DNA of 5,745 bases, from contig CADBSX010000101.1 of the NCBI GenBank assembly GCA_902797515.1, positions 1 through 5,745 on the forward strand, written 5' to 3'. The position numbers and the translations under genes were made by a program. This document shows positions 1 to 5,084 of this stretch, in pieces. The notes beneath the pieces were generated by a model. That model saw only the letters and a program-made list of their open reading frames with translations, searched no databases and was not told the DNA's origin. How positions within the stretch are numbered: position 1 is the first letter of the stretch; the number at the start of each line of letters is the position of its first letter. This stretch comes from an uncultured Eubacteriales bacterium (lineage in GTDB: Bacteria > Bacillota > Clostridia > Christensenellales > Borkfalkiaceae).

Positions 1-15
1 ACGGAAAAGGATATT

Positions 16-876
16 ATGAAGAATAAAAAAACTCAAAGCGAAATAATTTCCGAGAAGATAGCGTTTTCTGACGATGCTTTCCGTATCAAAGTCGTGGACA
101 GCGGCACGGGCAGGACCAAAAACGCACTCCACGAAGAAATGGAAATAAAATACTTCTACGAGGGCTCGTCGGCTCTGACCGTCGATTCCGAAGTTATAAC
201 CGCGAAGGCGGGCGACGTCGTTATAATAAATCCATACGAGGTGCACACGAATATCCGCCTCGACGAATACAAGGGAAGATATTACAATATGATCTTCGAC
301 GTCGATTTTCTCTCTTCCTTTACGAACAATTCGCCTAATTTAAGGGCGATATTGCTCACCGAGGGCAGGAAATTCCGTAATCTTATATCCGGAAACGCGC
401 GGATCGAGCGGATAATGGAACGGATAATCGAGGAAATGAACGAAAAAAAAGAGTATTATCGGGAAATAGTGCGAAATCTCGTCGGCGAACTCGTGTTCAT
501 CTTGCTTCGCGACTATCTCGGCAGCGGGAACGGTCGGAATTCCGCGGCGGATAAGATAGATAAAGTAAGGCTCGTTTCCCCCGCCCTCTCGGAGATACAT
601 CTCAACTACGCCGATAAGATAACCGTCGAAAAACTCGCGGCGAAATGCGGTTTGAGCAAGTATTATTTTTGCAGGACTTTCAAAAACGTAACGGGGAAAA
701 CGGTGATAGAATACGTGACCGAATACAGGATAACGCTCGCGGAACTTATGCTTAAAGACAAATCCGCGAGAGTCGGCGAAGTCGCCGCGCTTTGCGGTTT
801 TTGCGACGAAAACTATTTTCACCGCCGATATAAAAAGGTCAGGGGAACGGCGTTTTCCAAAAAATCGCGGCAATAA
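16..876 (+). CDS. AraC-family transcriptional regulator with N-terminal cupin-like sensor domain
   Basis: The 286-aa protein is a DNA-binding regulator that probably senses a small ligand, often a sugar in this family. Residues about 37-80 look like the AraC-type cupin (PF02311-like): HEEMEIKYFYEG, then AKAGDVVIINPYEVHT, the usual 'G-D-hydrophobic-P-x-x-x-H' strand. Residues about 190-283 are the double helix-turn-helix domain: ITVEKLAAKCGLSKYYFCRTFK is helix-turn-helix one, and VGEVAALCGFCDENYFHRRYKK is helix-turn-helix two, with the family's G-F-x-D-x-x-Y-F signature. The linker (about 125-165) is helical and charged. Length is normal. The ATG is preceded by AAAAGG five bases upstream. No signal peptide or membrane segment is present, so it is cytoplasmic. 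It lies directly upstream of a five-gene operon on the same strand and probably regulates it; that link is inference. Its ligand cannot be read from sequence. Family assignment is very secure. Confidence 0.95.
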   Translation: MKNKKTQSEIISEKIAFSDDAFRIKVVDSGTGRTKNALHEEMEIKYFYEGSSALTVDSEVITAKAGDVVIINPYEVHTNIRLDEYKGRYYNMIFDVDFLSSFTNNSPNLRAILLTEGRKFRNLISGNARIERIMERIIEEMNEKKEYYREIVRNLVGELVFILLRDYLGSGNGRNSAADKIDKVRLVSPALSEIHLNYADKITVEKLAAKCGLSKYYFCRTFKNVTGKTVIEYVTEYRITLAELMLKDKSARVGEVAALCGFCDENYFHRRYKKVRGTAFSKKSRQ

Positions 877-911
877 TACGAAATTCGCGAAAAAGAGCAA
901 TATCGTACACA

Positions 912-924
912 ATTTAGGCTAAAT
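912..924. promoter_or_regulatory. 13-bp interrupted palindrome, candidate operator
   Basis: The sequence ATTTAG-G-CTAAAT has perfect 6-bp arms around one central base. It ends six bases before the proposed -35 box, with its centre about 48 bases upstream of the predicted transcription start. That is a typical place for an activator or repressor site. AraC proteins usually bind direct or asymmetric sites, so this symmetric site might instead serve a dimeric repressor or be chance in AT-rich DNA. Binding is inference. Confidence 0.4.
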
Positions 925-927
925 AGT

Positions 928-945
928 GCATTGTTAATTAAATGC
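928..945. promoter_or_regulatory. Inverted repeat overlapping the -35 box
   Basis: GCATT (928-932) and AATGC (941-945) are perfect 5-bp arms around an 8-bp spacer that itself contains most of the palindrome TTAATTAA. The repeat covers the proposed -35 hexamer at 931-936, a position where a bound protein would block RNA polymerase. The arms are short, so chance cannot be excluded. Confidence 0.3.
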
Positions 946-959
946 GGATATGATACAAT
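931..959 (+). promoter_or_regulatory. Sigma-A/sigma-70-type promoter of the operon
   Basis: The -35 box is TTGTTA (931-936, four of six consensus bases), followed by a 17-bp spacer and the -10 box TACAAT (954-959, five of six). An extended -10 dinucleotide TG lies at 951-952, giving TGATACAAT. The predicted start is near 966, about 40 bases before the ATG at 1006. It sits in the only sizeable gap upstream of the operon. An alternative -10, TATGAT at 949-954, would leave only a 12-bp spacer and is less likely. Confidence 0.65.
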
Positions 960-961
960 AT

Positions 962-990
962 ATGCGACGGAAAAATCCGCCGCATTTTTT
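962..990 (+). terminator. Rho-independent terminator-like hairpin overlapping the operon start site
   Basis: The left arm ATGCG-A-CGGA (962-971), loop AAAA (972-975) and right arm TCCG-C-CGCAT (976-985) form a 10-position stem with a single A/C mismatch, followed directly by a run of T (985-990). This is the expected form of an intrinsic terminator reading on the + strand, so it would stop transcripts coming from the araC-type gene. The minus strand lacks a T-run, so termination is one-way. RNA started at the operon promoter near 966 would lack most of the outer left arm and could keep only the CGGA/TCCG mini-stem. Confidence 0.65.
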
Positions 991-993
991 AAA

Positions 994-1000
994 AAGGTGA
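994..1000 (+). promoter_or_regulatory. Ribosome binding site that sets the amidohydrolase start
   Basis: AAGGTGA lies five bases upstream of the ATG at 1006, in a good Shine-Dalgarno position. It decides the start. The longer in-frame extension from the TTG at 931 would encode a 25-residue leader translated through the promoter and terminator, with no family counterpart expected. Confidence 0.75.
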
Positions 1001-1005
1001 AGGAT

Positions 1006-1932
1006 ATGGAAAAATCAAAGACGGTCAAAAAGATAGACGTTCACGCGCACGTCACGGCTTTTCCCGAATACGCGCCGCCGAACAGTTATACGCATTACAG
1101 GATGATAAGCCCCGAAGAACTTCTCGGTTTTTACGACAAACTCGATATAGAAAAGGGCGTATTGCTTCCGATAGTCGCGCCCGAGGCGCAGTTCACGCCG
1201 CTTACGAGTTGCGAGTGCAAATACGTCGCGGATAAGTATCCCGACAGATTTATATGGTTCTGCAACGTCGATCCGAGAAACGACAGGAACGCGCCGGACG
1301 CCGACCTTTCTAAACTTCTTATGCATTATAAATCTTTAGGGGCGAAAGGTTTCGGCGAACTGACTACGAATATCCCCGCGGACGATCCGCTTATGGATAA
1401 TCTGTTCCGTTACTGCGCGGAGTGCGATCTGCCCGTGACTATTCACGTCGCGCCGATGGACAAATACGGCTTTTACGGAATAAAGGACGATCTCGGACTT
1501 CCGAGAATAGAAAAAATGCTCAAAAAGTATCCGAAACTCAAAATTTTCGGACACTCGCAGACTTTCTGGTCGGAAATTTCGGGGGACGTTGACGAGCAGA
1601 CGAGAAGAGAGTGGCCGACGTCGAAGATTAAAGGCGAGGGCAGGCTCACGAAACTTTTGAGGGAATATCCGAATTTGTACTGCGACCTGTCCGCCGACAG
1701 CGGCAGAAACGCGTTTATGCGCGATCCCGAACACGCGGCGAGGTTTATCGAGGAATTTTCCGACCGCATTATGTACGGCTGCGATATATGCGCGACTTAC
1801 AACACGCATCCGTTCGTGTTCAACGAGTGGCTGAACAAATTCCGCGAGGACGGATATATAAGCGAAGAAAACTATTACAAATTCGTGCGCGGCAACGCGA
1901 TAAGAATATTAAAATTAAAAGAAAAGGAGTAA
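1006..1932 (+). CDS. Metal-dependent amidohydrolase, TIM-barrel Amidohydro_2 (ACMSD-like) family
   Basis: The 308-aa protein belongs to the amidohydrolase superfamily (PF04909 type), which hydrolyses or decarboxylates small molecules at a metal centre. The ligand set is visible: H13-x-H15 in KIDVHAHV on strand one, H147 in VTIHVAP, H183 in KIFGHSQTFW, and the late aspartate D260 in MYGCDICA. E118 in KGFGELTT may complete the site. No signal peptide or membrane segment is present, so it acts in the cytoplasm. Length is normal for the family (about 280-340 aa). The ATG at 1006 is chosen because AAGGTGA precedes it and the first strand begins right after. The gene opens a five-gene operon, and the next gene starts four bases after its stop. 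The substrate is unknown. Given the dehydrogenase and aminotransferase neighbours, a lactone, amide or keto-acid intermediate of sugar or cyclitol metabolism is plausible (inference). Superfamily is secure; reaction is not. Confidence 0.92.
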   Translation: MEKSKTVKKIDVHAHVTAFPEYAPPNSYTHYRMISPEELLGFYDKLDIEKGVLLPIVAPEAQFTPLTSCECKYVADKYPDRFIWFCNVDPRNDRNAPDADLSKLLMHYKSLGAKGFGELTTNIPADDPLMDNLFRYCAECDLPVTIHVAPMDKYGFYGIKDDLGLPRIEKMLKKYPKLKIFGHSQTFWSEISGDVDEQTRREWPTSKIKGEGRLTKLLREYPNLYCDLSADSGRNAFMRDPEHAARFIEEFSDRIMYGCDICATYNTHPFVFNEWLNKFREDGYISEENYYKFVRGNAIRILKLKEKE

Positions 1933-1936
1933 GAAA

Positions 1937-3295
1937 ATGGAAAAATTAGCGCTCGTCGGCGGAGAGCCGTTAGTAAAAGAGGCGGCGCCGGAAGAACTTT
2001 TCAAATGGCCTATCATTACGAAGGAAGACGAAGAGGCCGTTATGGACGTCGTGAGGAACAACAAGTTTTCGGGCACGGACATCACAATTAAATTTCAGGA
2101 AGAATTCGCGGCTTGGCAGGGAACGAATTTCGCGCTCGGCTTTACGAACGGAACTATGGCGCTGTCGGCGGCTATGTTCGCGATAGGGCTCGGTATGGGC
2201 GACGAGATAATCTGTACTACGAAAACGTATTGGGGCAGCGTTTCGCAGGCGATAAACTTCGGCGCGTCGGCGGTGTTCTGCAATATCAACGATAAGTTGA
2301 GTATGGATCCCGACGATTTGGAACGCTGTATCACGCCGAGAACGAAAGCGATAATGGTCGTCCACTATTTCGGTTATCCGTGCGATATGGACAGGATAAC
2401 GGCGATCGCGAAAAAACACAACGTCAGGATAATAGAGGACGTTTCGCACGCGCAGGGCGGTATGTATAAGGGCAAGAAACTCGGCACGTTCGGCGACGTT
2501 TCCGCGATGAGCATGATGAGTTGGAAGACGTTCGCCGCAGGCGAGATGGGCATGCTCGTGACCAACGAGAGAAAGTATTACGAGCGCGCGCTCGCCTACG
2601 GGCATTACGAGAGGAACAATAGCGCGAACATAAAAGAGTGCGATTATCTGAACGATTATTCGCATATCGCGCTCGGCGGCGTAAAGGGAAGAGTAAATCA
2701 GGTTTCGGCGGCGCTCGGCCGCGGGCAACTTAAATACTTCGACGAGAGGTGCAAAGAGATAAGGAGGGCGATGAATTATTTCTTCGACTGTCTCGAAGGT
2801 CTCAAAGGCATAAAGCCGATACGCGTGGACGAATCGACGGGCTCGACCATGGGCGGATTTTACAATCCCGTATGCTCGTACTATCCCGACGAACTCGGCG
2901 GTCTTTCCTCGAAGAGATTCGCACAGGCGGTGACCGCGGAATTCGGCGGAAAATTCGGCTGCTGGGAAGGCGGAAACTTCAATCTTCACAATCATAAATT
3001 CTTCAAGACGTTCGACTTTTACAATATCGGAAAGCCGAGCCGCATAGCGTTCGCGAGCCGCGACGTCAGAGAGGACGACAAATATCTCGCGCCTTCCGAC
3101 AAGATATACTGTATAGGTATGCCGTGGTTCAAAAAGTACGACAAGAAGTGGATCGAACTCTACGCCGAGGCGTACAAGAAAGTCGTGAGAAACTACGAGC
3201 AACTCCTCGAAGGCGACACCGACAAATCGCAGGGCGGAAGATGGTACGGAAACGACAACGCCGCCGATCAGCAGAAGAAGAAAGAGGATAAATAA
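1937..3295 (+). CDS. DegT/DnrJ/EryC1/StrS-family PLP-dependent sugar/cyclitol aminotransferase
   Basis: The 452-aa protein is a fold-type I PLP enzyme (PF01041). Such enzymes move an amino group from glutamate or glutamine onto a keto-sugar or keto-cyclitol, or run the reverse. The N-terminus LALVGGEPLV is family-typical. Phosphate-binding NGTMAL lies at 71-76, the pyridine-nitrogen aspartate is D168 in IEDVSHAQGG, and the Schiff-base lysine is K197 in SMMSWKTFAAGEMG. The catalytic residues are therefore intact. The family's GEGG after the lysine reads GEMG (202-205). The protein is longer than most members (about 370-420 aa) and ends in a charged, Gln/Lys-rich tail (about 425-452). A strong AAGGAG at 1924-1929 overlaps the preceding stop region and fixes the start. 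It is cytoplasmic. Pairing with the Gfo/Idh/MocA gene two places downstream suggests successive oxidation and transamination of one hydroxyl group, as in NtdC/NtdA or WlbA/WlbC (inference). Substrate unknown. Confidence 0.93.
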   Translation: MEKLALVGGEPLVKEAAPEELFKWPIITKEDEEAVMDVVRNNKFSGTDITIKFQEEFAAWQGTNFALGFTNGTMALSAAMFAIGLGMGDEIICTTKTYWGSVSQAINFGASAVFCNINDKLSMDPDDLERCITPRTKAIMVVHYFGYPCDMDRITAIAKKHNVRIIEDVSHAQGGMYKGKKLGTFGDVSAMSMMSWKTFAAGEMGMLVTNERKYYERALAYGHYERNNSANIKECDYLNDYSHIALGGVKGRVNQVSAALGRGQLKYFDERCKEIRRAMNYFFDCLEGLKGIKPIRVDESTGSTMGGFYNPVCSYYPDELGGLSSKRFAQAVTAEFGGKFGCWEGGNFNLHNHKFFKTFDFYNIGKPSRIAFASRDVREDDKYLAPSDKIYCIGMPWFKKYDKKWIELYAEAYKKVVRNYEQLLEGDTDKSQGGRWYGNDNAADQQKKKEDK

Positions 3296-3296
3296 T

Positions 3297-4076
3297 ATGA
3301 ATTTTCTTATATGCACCGACGCGGAAGGGATAAGCGGCGTAGAGACGTTGGACGCGGTAATGAATACCGAGTCGCCCGATTATCCGCATATGCGCGAAAG
3401 GCTTATGGCGGACACGAACGCGGCGGTTTCGGCGGCGTTCGACGCGGGCGCGGAAAAGGTTTACGTCATTGACGGACATTTCCACGGCTGTAATTTCATA
3501 AAAGAAAAACTCGACGGGCGCGCGACGCAGATAACGACTCGCGATTTCGCGTGGGCGATAAAAGACGTTCAGGCGGCGGCGATAATAGGTCAGCACGCGA
3601 TGGCGGGAACTATGAACGCCTTTCTCGACCACACGCAGTCGTCAACGCGCATACACCACTACCGTTTCAACGGCGAGAGGATAGGCGAGATAATGCAGGT
3701 CGCCACGTTTTGCGGGCATTTCGGCGTGCCGGTAGTCGCGCTTTCGGGCGACGAGGCGGCTTGCCGCGAGGCGGAAAGGTTCATAAGCGGCATTTCCACC
3801 GCGTCCGTCAAAACGGCGAACGGGCGGAACAAGGCGATATGTATTCCCGAAAAAGAGGCGGAAGAGCGTATATACGCCGCCGTCAAAGCGGGCATAGAAA
3901 ACCGCGCCGCCGTAAAGGTGATAAAGCCGAAACTTCCTTACACCGTCACCATCGAATTCAACCGCGCGGACTACTGCGAAGAGCATTGCGCCGACTATCC
4001 CGCGTTTAAGCGTATCGACGTATATACGGCGGAACGCACGGTCACGGAAATAAACAATTATTACGAAGTAATGTGA
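3297..4076 (+). CDS. M55-family D-aminopeptidase, DppA homologue
   Basis: The 259-aa protein matches the M55 zinc peptidases, whose type member is Bacillus subtilis DppA, a cytoplasmic decameric enzyme that removes N-terminal D-amino acids such as D-Ala from D-Ala-D-Ala. The N-terminus CTDAEGISG gives zinc ligands D8 and E10. H61 (VIDGHFHG), H100 (IIGQHAMAG) and E131 (IGEIMQ) fill the other ligand positions, and H112 (FLDHTQSS) matches the catalytic histidine. All key residues are kept, so it should be active. It is about 15 residues shorter than DppA (274 aa), lacking the end of the C-terminal helix. No signal peptide is visible. The start follows the upstream stop by one base, with AAAGAGG nine bases before the ATG. 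It lies between the aminotransferase and the dehydrogenase and not beside a dpp transporter, so the substrate may be an aminoacylated or amide-linked pathway compound instead of a wall peptide (inference). Confidence 0.93.
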   Translation: MNFLICTDAEGISGVETLDAVMNTESPDYPHMRERLMADTNAAVSAAFDAGAEKVYVIDGHFHGCNFIKEKLDGRATQITTRDFAWAIKDVQAAAIIGQHAMAGTMNAFLDHTQSSTRIHHYRFNGERIGEIMQVATFCGHFGVPVVALSGDEAACREAERFISGISTASVKTANGRNKAICIPEKEAEERIYAAVKAGIENRAAVKVIKPKLPYTVTIEFNRADYCEEHCADYPAFKRIDVYTAERTVTEINNYYEVM

Positions 4077-4085
4077 GTAAGTGAA

Positions 4086-5084
4086 ATGAAAACGTTGAAA
4101 TTCGGCATACTCGGCTGCGGTATGATAGCGAATATTCACGCCGAGGCGATAAAGAACGTAGAGGGCGCGGAACTTATCGGCGCGGCTGACGCGAGAAGAG
4201 AAAGCACGGAGAAATTCGCGGAAAAATACGGCGTTAAAGCGTATTCTTCTTTTGAAGAGATGCTCGCGGATAAAGAAATCGGCGCGGTATGCGTATGCAC
4301 GCCGAGTTTTCTTCACGCCGAAAACGCGATACAAGCCCTTAAAGCGGGGAAACACGTCGCGCTCGAAAAGCCTATGGCTTTAAACACCGCCGACGCGGAC
4401 GAGATAATAAGGACGTGCGAAGAGACGGGAAAGAAACTGACCGTTATATCTCAACTGCGCTTTTCGGACGATATAAATAAAGTCAAAAAACTCGTGGAAG
4501 AAGGCGCGTTCGGAAAGATAACGCTCGGCGACCTGTATATGAAATATTACAGGAGCGAAGAGTATTATTCTTCGAGCGCGTGGAAAGGAAAACTCGCTTT
4601 CGACGGCGGCGGCGCGCTCATGAATCAGGGCATACACGGCGTGGATCTTCTCACCTATATCCTCGGCGACGTGAAAAAGGTAAGCGGCGAGATACGCACT
4701 CTTTCGCATAAGATAGAAGTCGAGGACACCGCGGCGGCGGTAGTCGAATTTGAAAGCGGCGCGCTCGGAGTCATAGAGGCGTCAACGTGCGCGTATCCCG
4801 GATTCGACAGAAAAATAGAGAGACACGGCGATAAGGGATACGCCGTGATAAAAGAAGATAAAATAGAACGACTTATGATAAACGGGAAGAAAAGCGGAAC
4901 GGAAGAAGAAAAAGCGAAAGCGGCGACTTCGAGCGATCCTTCCGCGCTTTCCTGCGCTCTGCACGCGAGACAACTCGGAAATTTCGTGAAAGCGATAGAT
5001 GGAAAAGAAAAACTCGTTATAGACGCGGAAGAAGGCAGAAAAGCCGTCGCGATAATAAGAAAAATTTACGGAGACGAACAATGA
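4086..5084 (+). CDS. Gfo/Idh/MocA-family NAD(P)-dependent oxidoreductase
   Basis: The 332-aa protein has the two-domain Gfo/Idh/MocA architecture: an N-terminal Rossmann domain (PF01408, about 1-120) and a C-terminal alpha/beta substrate domain (about 130-320). The dinucleotide loop is GILGCGMIA (7-15), with G10-x-G12. The family motif ALEKPMA (92-98) supplies catalytic K95, and GGGALMNQGIHGVDLL (174-189) supplies H184. The position four before this histidine is N180, where inositol dehydrogenase has Asp; Asn there is known in sugar-nucleotide members such as WlbA/WbpB. It probably oxidises a sugar or cyclitol hydroxyl to a ketone, or the reverse. No signal peptide is present, so it is cytoplasmic. 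The ribosome binding site is weak (GTGAG, eight bases upstream), so translation may be coupled to the preceding gene. Its stop overlaps the next start by four bases. The exact substrate is not readable. Confidence 0.94.
   Translation: MKTLKFGILGCGMIANIHAEAIKNVEGAELIGAADARRESTEKFAEKYGVKAYSSFEEMLADKEIGAVCVCTPSFLHAENAIQALKAGKHVALEKPMALNTADADEIIRTCEETGKKLTVISQLRFSDDINKVKKLVEEGAFGKITLGDLYMKYYRSEEYYSSSAWKGKLAFDGGGALMNQGIHGVDLLTYILGDVKKVSGEIRTLSHKIEVEDTAAAVVEFESGALGVIEASTCAYPGFDRKIERHGDKGYAVIKEDKIERLMINGKKSGTEEEKAKAATSSDPSALSCALHARQLGNFVKAIDGKEKLVIDAEEGRKAVAIIRKIYGDEQ

Larger units (their letters stand above)
877..1005 (+). other. Intergenic control region between the araC-type gene and the operon
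   Basis: This 129-bp gap is AT-richer than the flanking genes and is the only long non-coding stretch in the window. In order it holds a weak inverted repeat (TACGA 877-881 with TCGTA 903-907, enclosing the palindrome TTCGCGAA), a 13-bp interrupted palindrome (912-924), a second inverted repeat overlapping the -35 (928-945), a sigma-A-type promoter (931-959), an intrinsic-terminator-like hairpin (962-990) and the ribosome binding site of the amidohydrolase gene. A TTG at 931 is in frame with that gene, but it falls exactly on the proposed -35 box, so the first 25 in-frame codons are treated as untranslated. Confidence 0.75.

Noticed and set aside
877..907. Inverted repeat TACGA/TCGTA after the araC-type stop as a separate terminator.
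   Set aside because: The arms are only five bases with a loop of more than 20 and no T-run follows. The hairpin at 962-990 is a much better terminator.
931..1005. A 25-codon N-terminal extension of the amidohydrolase from a TTG start.
   Set aside because: The TTG coincides with the -35 box, and the extension would run through the -10 and the terminator hairpin. The ATG at 1006 has a good ribosome binding site and places the first metal motif at a normal position.
1970..3316. A 448-codon open frame on the minus strand opposite the aminotransferase gene, with shorter antisense frames opposite the other genes.
   Set aside because: The translation is Arg/Val/Phe-rich with no recognisable domain, and the + strand gene carries all catalytic motifs. 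The codon bias (GCG, TCG, ATA) leaves few stops in the antisense frame, so this is a shadow.
3551..4009. A 152-codon + strand frame inside the M55 gene, and smaller similar frames in the aminotransferase gene.
   Set aside because: They are Arg/Gly-rich out-of-frame readings of the real genes, with no ribosome binding site and no domain.
4087..4100. A sequence similar to a CcpA cre site (TGAAAACGTTGAAA) at the start of the dehydrogenase gene.
   Set aside because: It differs from the consensus at two positions, lies inside an operon and is explained by the codons for Lys-Thr-Leu-Lys. It is not supported enough to list.
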